Below are positions 1 to 6,895 of a DNA stretch of 37,470 nucleotides, in pieces (position 1 is the first letter of the stretch; every line of letters begins with the position of its first letter). Made by a program: the position numbers and the translations under genes. Under the pieces are notes generated by a model that saw only the letters and a list, made by a program, of their open reading frames with translations, did no database searches and was not told the origin of the DNA. Source of the DNA: Candidatus Merdivicinus intestinigallinarum (lineage in GTDB: Bacteria; Bacillota; Clostridia; Oscillospirales; Ruminococcaceae); the NCBI GenBank assembly GCA_018713335.1, contig DVOW01000047.1, positions 1 through 37,470 of the forward strand, written 5' to 3'.

Positions 1-2
1 TT

Positions 3-305
3 TTCTGTGAGTTGGGTAGCGAATGTGATTATTGGCTGGGAATTGGAAAAGTTTCGCCCGATAATTTGCTAATTGATTATAATGATTTAGAGGATTACGA
101 AGGAAAAGAACTCACTATATTAGCAAAATTAGAATCCCGAAAGTATTACAAGGATACGCCACTCCCTGTGTTTGACATATATAAAGATTTCCTTGGACTT
201 AATCGAGCTTTGAGAAAGCAAATAACATCAACAAAAAAGCAAGAATTTGAGAGTATTGATATTGAGGAAGATTATCTGGGGTTAGAATTCCTGGCAATAT
301 ATTGA
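3..305 (+). CDS. Unidentified protein, C-terminal part (cut by left edge)
   Basis: The frame is open from the left edge to a TGA at 303-305, so this is the 3' end of a longer gene; the internal TTG at 12 has no ribosome binding site and is not taken as a start. About 100 residues are visible. They are acidic and soluble-looking, with a central LTILAKLESRKYY segment that predicts a beta strand followed by a charged helix. No catalytic motif or membrane segment is visible, and I do not recognise the family. The base composition is strongly AT-rich, like the PIN gene that starts 12 bases downstream, so the two are probably cotranscribed and share a foreign origin. Confidence 0.6.
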   Translation, partial: FCELGSECDYWLGIGKVSPDNLLIDYNDLEDYEGKELTILAKLESRKYYKDTPLPVFDIYKDFLGLNRALRKQITSTKKQEFESIDIEEDYLGLEFLAIY

Positions 306-317
306 TGGGGAAAAGAT

Positions 318-1469
318 ATGAGAAGTGCAATTAAGGAATATATAGAGCCATCAAGTAAAGAAAAGCAGGAGCTGTGGGAAAAAGCGATATTTGTGTTTGA
401 TACAAATGTGCTATTAAATTTGTATAGATATTCTGCTAAGACTAGAAATTCTTTACTTGATGCATTTCAGAGCTTTAGGGATAGAGTTTGGATTCCGTAT
501 CAAGTAGCATACGAATATATGCGTAAACGCTGTGAAGTTATCTATGAAACCGTTCAAAGATATGACCAGTTTAAAAAAGAGATAGATGCGTTTACTAATA
601 AGGCGATTGATACTTTGCGTCTCACTTCAAGTGACGATGAGATTTCAGACCTCAAAAGATACCTCTTTAAATGGTTGGATAGCAATAAAGATAGGAACCT
701 ATTAGTTTTAAACGCTGAAGCCGATGAAATATTAGATAAAATATTGACAATCTTCGAGGGGAAAGTTGGTGCTAAACTTAGCCAGGATGAAATAGACGCT
801 ATTAAAAAGGAGGGAAAAGAAAGATATGAAAAATCTATTCCTCCTGGATATATGGATGACAAAAAACGTAAAGATCAACTTGACGATAATAATGCATATG
901 GAGACTTAATTATATGGAAACAGATACTTCAATATGCTAAAGAGAGATCTGTGGGAATCGTTTATGTGACACACGACCAGAAAGAAGATTGGTGGAATAT
1001 CGTCAAAGGTAAGACTATTGGTCCAAGAATAGAACTTAGACGAGAATTTACATCGGAAACAGGGCAAGAATTTCATATGTATTCCATGAACAGCTTCATA
1101 AATACATATAACAAAATGAATGAGGTACCAATTGATAAAAGTGCCATAGCTGAAGTAATAGGTCTTGAAAATGCTGATAAAAAAAGAGAAAGCAGGAAGA
1201 AAAGGTTAGAATTATCTTTGTCCGAGCGGATCGCCCGAGTGGAAGAAACGCTTGAAAAAATTCAGAACAGAATATCACGGCGTCAAAAAATTGTCTCTGA
1301 TATTGAAAACAAATATCAGAGACAAGGAGTTGAACTTCCAGAAAATATTCAATATCAATATGATAATACTAAAGCAAAACTATCAGAGTTAGAAAGTGCT
1401 TATTTAGAAAAAACACAAGAGTTAGAAATGCTGAAACGCTCTCTAGCTTCTGATGAAGAAAAGTTGTAG
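318..1469 (+). CDS. PIN-like domain protein (DUF4935/PIN_8 type) with C-terminal coiled coil
   Basis: This 383-residue protein opens with a PIN nuclease fold. The acidic quartet expected for metal-dependent RNA cleavage is visible: D28 in VFDTN, E66 in AYEYMRKR, D196 in NNAYGDLIIW and D220 in YVTHD. Residues 70-170 are a helical insertion, and residues from about 300 to the end are a charged, heptad-like coiled coil. Proteins of this PIN_8 group are often found in mobile or defence islands, but a substrate cannot be read from the sequence. The ATG at 318 follows a GGGGAAAAG ribosome site and lies 12 bases after the preceding gene. There is no adjacent small antitoxin, so it is not an ordinary VapBC toxin. 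Composition is AT-rich, unlike the chromosome to the right, which suggests transfer. Confidence 0.75.
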   Translation: MRSAIKEYIEPSSKEKQELWEKAIFVFDTNVLLNLYRYSAKTRNSLLDAFQSFRDRVWIPYQVAYEYMRKRCEVIYETVQRYDQFKKEIDAFTNKAIDTLRLTSSDDEISDLKRYLFKWLDSNKDRNLLVLNAEADEILDKILTIFEGKVGAKLSQDEIDAIKKEGKERYEKSIPPGYMDDKKRKDQLDDNNAYGDLIIWKQILQYAKERSVGIVYVTHDQKEDWWNIVKGKTIGPRIELRREFTSETGQEFHMYSMNSFINTYNKMNEVPIDKSAIAEVIGLENADKKRESRKKRLELSLSERIARVEETLEKIQNRISRRQKIVSDIENKYQRQGVELPENIQYQYDNTKAKLSELESAYLEKTQELEMLKRSLASDEEKL

Positions 1470-1582
1470 AATGTGTGGCAACGCCATGGCAACAAAAAAT
1501 CAGACAGCCCAAACTATCTGGATAATGAAAACAATAGAAACACTTTGAGCTAAATCCCCTAAGCAAATCCGGTTAGAATATC

Positions 1583-1606
1583 CCTGGCAGGAGCGAGTGG
1601 GAATAA
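1583..1606 (+). other. Putative attachment-site core resembling the 3' end of guaA
   Basis: Read in frame, these 24 bases give P-G-R-S-E-W-E-stop. GuaA (GMP synthase) proteins typically end P-P-A/G-T-I-E-W-E, and the guaA 3' end is a known integration site for clostridial elements. No other guaA sequence is present, so this would be the distal copy of a duplicated core, with guaA itself to the left of the window. The match is short, and the assignment is an inference supported by the integrase remnant about 85 bases away. Confidence 0.45.
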
Positions 1607-1626
1607 TATTTTCAGTGTTATTGCGT

Positions 1627-1673
1627 CCCGAAAGCCCTTGAAAATACAGGGGTTTTCGGGATTCTTGCTTTTT
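1627..1673 (+). terminator. Rho-independent terminator-like hairpin
   Basis: The arms CCCGAAAGCCCTTG and CAGGGGTTTTCGGG (1627-1660) form a roughly 14-base stem with a small loop, followed by a T-rich run ending CTTTTT. It lies just past the attachment-like core and could shield the element end from transcription on either side. Confidence 0.6.
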
Positions 1674-1676
1674 ACT

Positions 1677-1715
1677 GGCTACAAAATGGCTACATCAGGC
1701 TGATTCTTTGTAGCC
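1677..1715. repeat. 9-base perfect inverted repeat beside the integrase remnant
   Basis: GGCTACAAA at 1677-1685 is the exact reverse complement of TTTGTAGCC at 1707-1715, with 21 bases between. A third partial copy, TGGCTACA, lies between the arms. The repeat spans the stop codon of the integrase remnant. This is a typical position for recombinase arm-binding sites, but it could also be a transcript hairpin. Confidence 0.5.
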
Positions 1716-1960
1716 GGCCGACTTGAATGGCTAAGCTGTCCAGCTGATTGTCTGCCTCCACTTGTTTGTTGGGGTACAGGTAACTGTCACAGACGTTCCG
1801 CAATCAGCAAAGGCGGGAATCCCATCTCCACCAACAGACTGGCATGGCTGTGGCGATTATCATCCGCCCGAGTCCGCTTGACCTCAGACGCCTTGCTGCT
1901 ATAGTCGTAATAAAGAAATGCTTGATATAGGAGAGCCGCCGGATAATATCACGAAAGCAT
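1690..1960 (-). pseudogene. Tyrosine-family integrase, C-terminal remnant
   Basis: Minus-strand translation from about 1960 gives a stretch containing the phage-type integrase active-site box. It includes RHSHASLLVEMGF followed by PPLLIAERL, preceded by an EVKRTRADDN segment corresponding to the usual VKRIRVHDL. A TGA then interrupts the frame. In a shifted frame the characteristic end, SYLYPNKQVEADNQLDSLA, continues to a stop at 1690-1692. The roughly nine residues between (normally GHENVQTTL, carrying the second catalytic histidine) are missing. There is no start and no N-terminal domain, so the gene is dead. The 3' end points at the inverted repeat and attachment-like core, as expected for an integrase lying at an element terminus. 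Confidence 0.8.
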
Positions 1961-1969
1961 GATTTAATA

Positions 1970-1998
1970 TTGACGATAAATGATATCAATGTTATAAT
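1970..1998 (+). promoter_or_regulatory. Consensus promoter of the regulator-methyltransferase operon, with palindrome in spacer
   Basis: TTGACG (1970-1975), a 17-base spacer and a perfect TATAAT (1993-1998) lie 37 bases before the regulator start. The spacer contains the perfect palindrome TGATATCA at 1981-1988, a plausible operator for the regulator encoded first in the operon. Confidence 0.8.
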
Positions 1999-2034
1999 AC
2001 CGTTGGCTATCAAATTCGATTGGTGGAGGGTGCT

Positions 2035-2244
2035 ATGGCAGTTTCATATAACCGGTTATGGAAACTATTGATTGACAAAAACCTAAAGCGCACAGACTTA
2101 AAGGATTTGGCGGGCATCAGCAGCAATGTACTGGCAAAGCTGGGGAAAAATTTACCTGTTGCCGTTGATTCATTGGAAAAAATCTGCCGGTCCCTTGACT
2201 GCAATATTGAAGATATCATGGAGTTTATCAATGAGAAACAGTAA
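2035..2244 (+). CDS. Cro/C1-type helix-turn-helix regulator (YozG-like), putative control protein of the R-M system
   Basis: This 69-residue protein is almost entirely one helix-turn-helix domain. It begins MAVSYNRLWKLL, has a recognition helix in DLAGISSNVLAKLGK, and closes with LEKICRSLDCNIEDIMEF, the standard ending of the small clostridial YozG group. The ATG at 2035 is chosen because GGAGGG lies at 2025-2030. Its 3' end overlaps the first methyltransferase by 14 bases, so the two are translationally coupled. Members of this group are common on mobile elements. By position it is the likely regulator of the restriction-modification operon, comparable to C proteins, although it is not a close match to classical C proteins. 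The spacer palindromes at both promoters are candidate binding sites. Confidence 0.85.
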   Translation: MAVSYNRLWKLLIDKNLKRTDLKDLAGISSNVLAKLGKNLPVAVDSLEKICRSLDCNIEDIMEFINEKQ

Positions 2245-3052
2245 CGTTACCTTACCCTTTCGCTATCCTGGCGGCAAATATTACGCCATGAATATCCTGG
2301 AGCCGTTTTGGGATTCTGTTGAACATCTGGAATACCGCGAACCCTTTGCCGGAGGGGCAACCGTTTTTTTCACAAAGCCCAAGGCCCAAATCAACTGGCT
2401 GAATGACCTGGATTCCGAACTGATGATCTGCTATCAGATGATGCAGGACCCGGAAACCAGGGAAAAAATGGCCCTGGAACTGGCCAGGGAAACCGCATCC
2501 AAGGAAAGATGGAAAGAAGTTTTGGAAAGCCGGCCCCAAAATGACTATGAAATCGGAAAAAAATATTATTACCTGAACAGGACGTCTTTCAGCGGCAAGC
2601 TGGTTTCCGCGGCATGGGGATACCGGCCCAAAAGGAGCCTGCCTCCCGAACGCTGGAAGGAACGGATCCTTCCCTGCGGCCGGTACTTGGAAAACGTGAA
2701 GCTGACAAGCGTGGATTTTTCCCAAGTGATCCGCGCCGGCGGCAGCAAGGTCCTTTTGTATGTAGACCCGCCCTACTTTTTGCCTCCTAAGCATAAACAC
2801 TACCGGTGCGGCTTCGACTTAGAAGACCATGTAAGGCTTGCGGAAGAACTGAAAAAAACAAAACACAAGTTCTTTTTGACCTACGACGACTGCAATGAAA
2901 TCAGGGAACTGTACCAATGGGCTAATATTTTCCCGGTGGAATTTTTTTACCGGGTGGATAATTCATCGGTCCGCGGCGGAAACCGGCAGGTTGGATTTGA
3001 GCTGATTATTACCAACTTTGAATTGCAGAATCAACTGAAATTGGAGTTTTGA
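2231..3052 (+). CDS. DNA adenine-N6 methyltransferase 1 (D12 class)
   Basis: This 273-residue protein carries the D12-class motifs in order: FRYPGGK at 10-16, the SAM-binding EPFAGG at 37-42, NDLDSEL near 58-64, the LNRTSFSG segment at 115-122 and the catalytic DPPY at 179-182. It should transfer a methyl group to the N6 of adenine in a defined DNA site. An upstream in-frame extension exists but would lie inside the regulator gene, so the ATG at 2231, which overlaps that gene by 14 bases, is preferred. A paralogue follows after 4 bases, and a putative endonuclease converges on the pair. The spacing argues for a cognate methyltransferase of a type II system rather than an orphan Dam-like enzyme. 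Confidence 0.9.
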   Translation: MRNSNVTLPFRYPGGKYYAMNILEPFWDSVEHLEYREPFAGGATVFFTKPKAQINWLNDLDSELMICYQMMQDPETREKMALELARETASKERWKEVLESRPQNDYEIGKKYYYLNRTSFSGKLVSAAWGYRPKRSLPPERWKERILPCGRYLENVKLTSVDFSQVIRAGGSKVLLYVDPPYFLPPKHKHYRCGFDLEDHVRLAEELKKTKHKFFLTYDDCNEIRELYQWANIFPVEFFYRVDNSSVRGGNRQVGFELIITNFELQNQLKLEF

Positions 3053-3056
3053 TCAT

Positions 3057-3893
3057 ATGCAAGAATATTGGGCTGTTCCCTACATTCCCGGAAAACAAAA
3101 GGTAAAATCCCCTCTTCGATATCCAGGCGGTAAATTTTACGCATTGAAGCATATTATGCCGTACATAGAGTGTGTGGAGCATGATGAGTACCGGGAGCCC
3201 TTTTTGGGCGGCGGTTCCGTCTTTTTCGCCAAAGACAAAGCCAAATACAATATTTTGAATGACTTGGAATCTGACATTATGGATTTTTACAGGGCCATCC
3301 TTGACGATGAGATGAGGGGCAGGCTGATCGCCCTTTTGGAAAAAGAGGAAGCCAGCAGGGAGAGGCACAGAGAAGTGAAGCAAATGCGCCCCCAAAATGA
3401 TTTGGAAAGAGCGTTCAGGACTTATTATTTAAACCGGACGTCTTACTGCGGCATCATTAACGCGCCGGCCTGGGGCTATGCGAAGGGAAAAAGCTCCCCG
3501 CCGAAAAACTGGGGAAAATTTATTGAAAGCGCCGCTGCTAAGCTGGATCAGACGGAGCTGTATTCTTTGGATTATACGGATATTTTCAAGATGCCGGCAA
3601 AAGGGAAAAAGGTATTGATGTATCTGGATCCGCCTTATTATCATGCCGACCAACGGCGGGCATATACCAAACCCTTTACGCCGGAAGACCACATCCGGCT
3701 GGCCGCCAGCCTGGAAGGGTGCCCGTACCTTTTCTGCTTGTCCTATGACGACTGCCCGGAAGTCCGGGAGCTGTACCAGTGGGCAAACATATACGATGTG
3801 AGCTGGCTTTACAACACGGACAACAAGCCCGGAGAAAAGAGGAAAGCCTGCCGGGAACTGATTATCACCAATTATAAGGTGCGGCATTTATAA
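3057..3893 (+). CDS. DNA adenine-N6 methyltransferase 2 (D12 class)
   Basis: This 278-residue paralogue of the preceding enzyme has RYPGGK at 21-26, EPFLGGGSVFF at 47-57, LNRTSYCG at 125-132 and DPPY at 191-194. Both proteins share a RELYQWANI block near the C-terminus, so they arose by duplication, but they have diverged strongly in the middle, where the target recognition part lies. The ATG at 3057 follows a GGAG site. Two single-domain adenine methyltransferases side by side usually mean that the recognition site is asymmetric and each enzyme protects one strand. The 3' end overlaps the opposing endonuclease gene by 6 bases, with no space for a terminator between them. Confidence 0.9.
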   Translation: MQEYWAVPYIPGKQKVKSPLRYPGGKFYALKHIMPYIECVEHDEYREPFLGGGSVFFAKDKAKYNILNDLESDIMDFYRAILDDEMRGRLIALLEKEEASRERHREVKQMRPQNDLERAFRTYYLNRTSYCGIINAPAWGYAKGKSSPPKNWGKFIESAAAKLDQTELYSLDYTDIFKMPAKGKKVLMYLDPPYYHADQRRAYTKPFTPEDHIRLAASLEGCPYLFCLSYDDCPEVRELYQWANIYDVSWLYNTDNKPGEKRKACRELIITNYKVRHL

Positions 3894-5153
3894 ACGTTCC
3901 GGCATCCAAGTTTCCATCCAGGATGGACCAATGCGGTATTTCTGCAGTTCCCGGTACGGTATATACTGATGGGAAGATACGCGGTTGGGATAGTCGGGAT
4001 GCTTTCTCAGCCGCGGCATGGGCACGCAGTAAAAATTCCAGCGATAGTCCGGCCGGTTGAATGTGTGCATGGACAGGGTGTTGGAATAGGGCGGGTCAAC
4101 GGCGATAATCAGGCACTCAAAATCTGTGTCCAGGTAAAGCCGGCTTTGTGTGGGGTGGTCGTTGACCCGGCCTCTGGAAAGCTGCGTTTCGCAGTCGATT
4201 GCCGTATCGGCCCCCTTGAAGACCGTTCCACTCCAGGTCAGCCCCTTCACCTGGAAACCGACATACCGGCCGCCGCGGGTTTTTAAAGCTGCATCGCATT
4301 TATCGGGCCGTTTCCGGCCGGTGACCGTCGGCGGATATACCTGAATCCGGTTTTCCTCCAGCATTTTGAAAAGGACATGCTCCCGGATGAACCCCCGCAG
4401 ATTCATATCCCAGATCCGGAAATTGTCCTTGATAAAGATGGCCCTGAGGATGTAGTCGCTTTTGAGCCCCATCAGACTGCTGGATTTTGGCAGGCACTCA
4501 TTTTCCCCGGGGGACAGCAGCTTTCCGGGAAATTCCATGTTTTTTTCGATGCCCAGCTGCCAGTACTGATTGGTCCAGCAGCTGTCCGTTTTGAGATACA
4601 TGGGGCTTTGGATGTATTCCGAGTATTCATGGACCCGCGGCAGTGATTCCCTTGGCACGATCAGCACGGTAAAGGGATCGTAGGACACCAGCCCGACCAG
4701 GTAATCCGCAAAATCACAGACCCGGTGGTAATAGCCCACCGACTCTCTTCCCGATTTAGCGCCGTGGGTTTTATGGGGCTTGTAGGAAACGATCCCCTCT
4801 GAGCACCCCTTGGCGTAGGGGGTCTTCAGCTGTAATGTATGCCCGTTGACGACTCGGTCGATGTCGGTATCTCCCCCGACTTCGACGCATTGGATTTCAT
4901 TGGCGGCCATCATGGAATCAAATACCACCTCGAAGGCGTGCCCCTTTATCGTCCTGGCAACCTCCGAATGTCCGGAAATGACGCTGTCAAGGTCCTCCCG
5001 GGTGATGCACATAGCCGAACACAGGATATCTGCTTTTTCCTCAGGGGGCAGGCTGCCGGCCCTTTGTCCATAATATCTTTCCGCGATTTCCATGATTTCG
5101 CTGATCCTGCCGCTGCTTAAATTTTTCATTAGGTGCTGACGAAAGTTCTCCAT
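3888..5153 (-). CDS. Putative type II restriction endonuclease with two PD-(D/E)XK-like cores
   Basis: This 421-residue protein has no obvious helicase or methyltransferase motif and sits in the endonuclease position of the cluster. Two similar nuclease-like signatures are visible. The first has E75 in GHAFEVVFDSMM, acidic residues D95/D97/D99 in GDTDIDR, then QLK at 108-110. The second has E258 in REHVLFKML, D284/D287 in RPDKCDAAL, then QVK at 301-303. Both follow the order helix-Glu, Asp, Q-x-K that is seen in variant PD-(D/E)XK enzymes such as the Mrr group. Two catalytic sites in one chain are known for some type IIS enzymes, for example Mva1269I. The ATG at 5153 follows GGAGGG. It has its own promoter and is transcribed toward the methyltransferases. 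The family is not recognised by name; function rests on motifs and context. Confidence 0.65.
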   Translation of the reverse strand: MENFRQHLMKNLSSGRISEIMEIAERYYGQRAGSLPPEEKADILCSAMCITREDLDSVISGHSEVARTIKGHAFEVVFDSMMAANEIQCVEVGGDTDIDRVVNGHTLQLKTPYAKGCSEGIVSYKPHKTHGAKSGRESVGYYHRVCDFADYLVGLVSYDPFTVLIVPRESLPRVHEYSEYIQSPMYLKTDSCWTNQYWQLGIEKNMEFPGKLLSPGENECLPKSSSLMGLKSDYILRAIFIKDNFRIWDMNLRGFIREHVLFKMLEENRIQVYPPTVTGRKRPDKCDAALKTRGGRYVGFQVKGLTWSGTVFKGADTAIDCETQLSRGRVNDHPTQSRLYLDTDFECLIIAVDPPYSNTLSMHTFNRPDYRWNFYCVPMPRLRKHPDYPNRVSSHQYIPYRELQKYRIGPSWMETWMPERL

Positions 5154-5211
5154 GCTTTTCCCTCCGCAAACCGTTTTGTATCCCCGTTTCCTGAACGTCC
5201 GCTTTTCTTAT

Positions 5212-5240
5212 ATTATAACGCATCTGTACAGAATCGTCCA
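5212..5240 (-). promoter_or_regulatory. Endonuclease promoter with 10-base palindrome in spacer
   Basis: On the minus strand, TGGACG (5240-5235) and a perfect TATAAT (5217-5212) are separated by 17 bases, with the endonuclease start about 60 bases downstream. The spacer holds the perfect palindrome TCTGTACAGA (5223-5232). It shares the flanks GACGAT and GTTATAATA with the regulator promoter at 1970-1998, which hints at common control. Confidence 0.65.
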
Positions 5241-5287
5241 GCTTGATTTGGCGGCCTTCTTTTTTGCTTTCCCGCCTTGCTCCAGGG

Positions 5288-5316
5288 TTGACAAAGGGGC
5301 GGAAAAGCGGTAAAAT
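5288..5316 (+). promoter_or_regulatory. gltX promoter
   Basis: A perfect TTGACA (5288-5293), a 17-base spacer and TAAAAT (5311-5316) lie about 50 bases before the gltX start. It faces away from the endonuclease promoter, about 50 bases distant. Confidence 0.8.
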
Positions 5317-5366
5317 AATTTTAAGTATGTACCTGAATTTATACAATTTTGGAGGGAACTGTACCC

Positions 5367-6824
5367 ATGGAAGAAAAGAAAGTCCGTACCCGGTTTGCCC
5401 CCAGCCCCACCGGCTATATGCACATCGGCAACCTGCGTACTGCCCTTTACACCTACCTGATTGCCAAGAAGTATAACGGCACCTTTATCCTGCGCATTGA
5501 GGACACCGACCAGGCCCGTTATGTGGAAGGCGCTGTGGACATCATCTACAACACCCTGCGGAAAACCGGCCTCATCTGGGACGAAGGCCCCGACATCGGC
5601 GGCCCCGTAGGCCCTTATATCCAGAGCCAGCGCATGGGCATGTTCAAAAAATACGCCGAACAGCTGGTAGAAATGGGTCACGCCTACTATTGCTTCTGCG
5701 ACAAAGACCGGCTGGAAGAACTGCACAAGATCCAGACCGCTTCCGGCATGCCCACCAAGTACGACGGCCACTGCCGCAACCTTTCCAAGGAAGAAGTCCA
5801 GGAAAAACTGGCCGCCGGCGTCCCCTATGTCATCCGGCAGAAATGCCCCACCGAAGGCACTACCACCTTCCATGACGAAGTGTTCGGCGACATCACTGTG
5901 GAAAACTCCGTCCTGGACGACCAGATTCTGATCAAAGCCGACGGTATGCCCACCTACAATTTCGCCAACGTAGTGGACGACCACACCATGGGCATCACCC
6001 ACGTGATCCGGGGCAACGAGTACCTGTCCTCCACCCCCAAGTATAATCTCCTGTATGAGGCATTCGGCTGGGATATCCCCACCTATATCCACGTTTCCCC
6101 CGTTATGAAGGACGCCAACAACAAGCTGTCCAAGAGAAACGGCGACGCTTCCTTTGAGGATCTGGTGGCCAAAGGGTACCTGCATGAAGCGGTCATCAAC
6201 TATATCGCCTTGCTGGGCTGGGCCCCCAAGGGAGAAAACGAGATCTTCACCCTGGAAGAGCTGATCCAGGAGTTCGACGTGTCCGGCATTTCCAAATCCC
6301 CGGCCATTTTTGACCCGGCCAAGCTCAAGGCCATCAACGGCGCGTATATCCGCAAGCTGTCCAAAGAGCAGTTCATTGAGGGCGCGCTGCCCTATATCCG
6401 CCAGTCCTGCAAAAAAGAGGACCTGAACCTGGACCTTCTGGCGGAACTTTTGCAGCCCCGCACCGAGGTGTACACCGATATTCCCGAGCAGATCGACTTC
6501 ATCGACAGCCTGCCGGACTATGACATCGCCCTGTACACCCACAAGAAGATGAAAACCAACGCTGAAACCTCCCTCACTGTGCTGAAGGAGATCCTGCCGG
6601 TTCTGGAAAACCTGAATGACTGGACCTTGGATTCCATCAACGGCGCGATGGCGGAGCTGGTGGCAAAATTGGGCGTCAAAAACGGCTATGTCCTGTGGCC
6701 TTTGCGGGTGGCTGTTTCCGGCAAGCAGTTTACTCCCGGCGGCGGCACGGAAATCGCCGAGCTGCTGGGCAAGGAGGAAACCATCCGCCGCGTAAAAGTA
6801 GGCATCGAAAAGCTCAGCAAATAA
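5367..6824 (+). CDS. gltX: Glutamate--tRNA ligase
   Basis: This 485-residue class I aminoacyl-tRNA synthetase charges tRNA-Glu with glutamate in the cytoplasm. The HIGH signature appears as [16 protein letters not shown] near residues 12-27 and the KMSKS loop as NKLSKRNG near 255. The length fits bacterial GluRS, and the alpha-helical anticodon-binding part follows to the end. The ATG at 5367 is chosen because GGAGGG lies just upstream at 5351; a TTG at 5349 in the same frame lies before that site. If the genome lacks GlnRS, as many clostridia do, it may also mischarge tRNA-Gln for the GatCAB route, but this cannot be seen here. The gene has its own promoter and a hairpin after its stop. Confidence 0.97.
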   Translation: MEEKKVRTRFAPSPTGYMHIGNLRTALYTYLIAKKYNGTFILRIEDTDQARYVEGAVDIIYNTLRKTGLIWDEGPDIGGPVGPYIQSQRMGMFKKYAEQLVEMGHAYYCFCDKDRLEELHKIQTASGMPTKYDGHCRNLSKEEVQEKLAAGVPYVIRQKCPTEGTTTFHDEVFGDITVENSVLDDQILIKADGMPTYNFANVVDDHTMGITHVIRGNEYLSSTPKYNLLYEAFGWDIPTYIHVSPVMKDANNKLSKRNGDASFEDLVAKGYLHEAVINYIALLGWAPKGENEIFTLEELIQEFDVSGISKSPAIFDPAKLKAINGAYIRKLSKEQFIEGALPYIRQSCKKEDLNLDLLAELLQPRTEVYTDIPEQIDFIDSLPDYDIALYTHKKMKTNAETSLTVLKEILPVLENLNDWTLDSINGAMAELVAKLGVKNGYVLWPLRVAVSGKQFTPGGGTEIAELLGKEETIRRVKVGIEKLSK

Positions 6825-6842
6825 TATCACTCGAACAATATG

Positions 6843-6872
6843 GGGCGTCCTGCAAAGGACGCCCTGTCATTT
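6843..6872 (+). terminator. Terminator-like hairpin between gltX and ddl
   Basis: GGGCGTCCT (6843-6851) pairs perfectly with AGGACGCCC (6856-6864) around a GCAA tetraloop, followed by the weak T-run TGTCATTTCTT. The weak run and the lack of a clear ddl promoter downstream suggest partial termination with some readthrough into ddl. Confidence 0.65.
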
Positions 6873-6895
6873 CTTCCACAAAACGAGGTGTTTTC

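Larger units (their letters stand above)
1470..2034. other. 565-base intergenic boundary region
   Basis: No intact gene is seen here. In order it holds: about 110 bases with no recognisable feature, a guaA-end-like attachment core (1583-1606), a strong hairpin with a T-run (1627-1673), a 9-base inverted repeat (1677-1715), the decayed end of a tyrosine integrase on the minus strand (1690-1960), and the promoter of the restriction-modification regulator (1970-1998). It reads as the scar of one or more integrative elements. Confidence 0.7.

Noticed and set aside
318-1469. VapC-type toxin of a toxin-antitoxin pair
   Set aside because: The protein is about three times the VapC length, with an insertion and coiled coil, and no small antitoxin gene overlaps or precedes it.
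1804-2013. A 69-codon minus-strand open frame over the integrase remnant
   Set aside because: It is in the wrong frame; the integrase motifs read in a neighbouring frame, so this frame is not a gene.
5208-6830. A 540-codon minus-strand open frame opposite gltX
   Set aside because: It is the antisense shadow of gltX, which has full motifs, a promoter and a ribosome site; the shadow has none of these.
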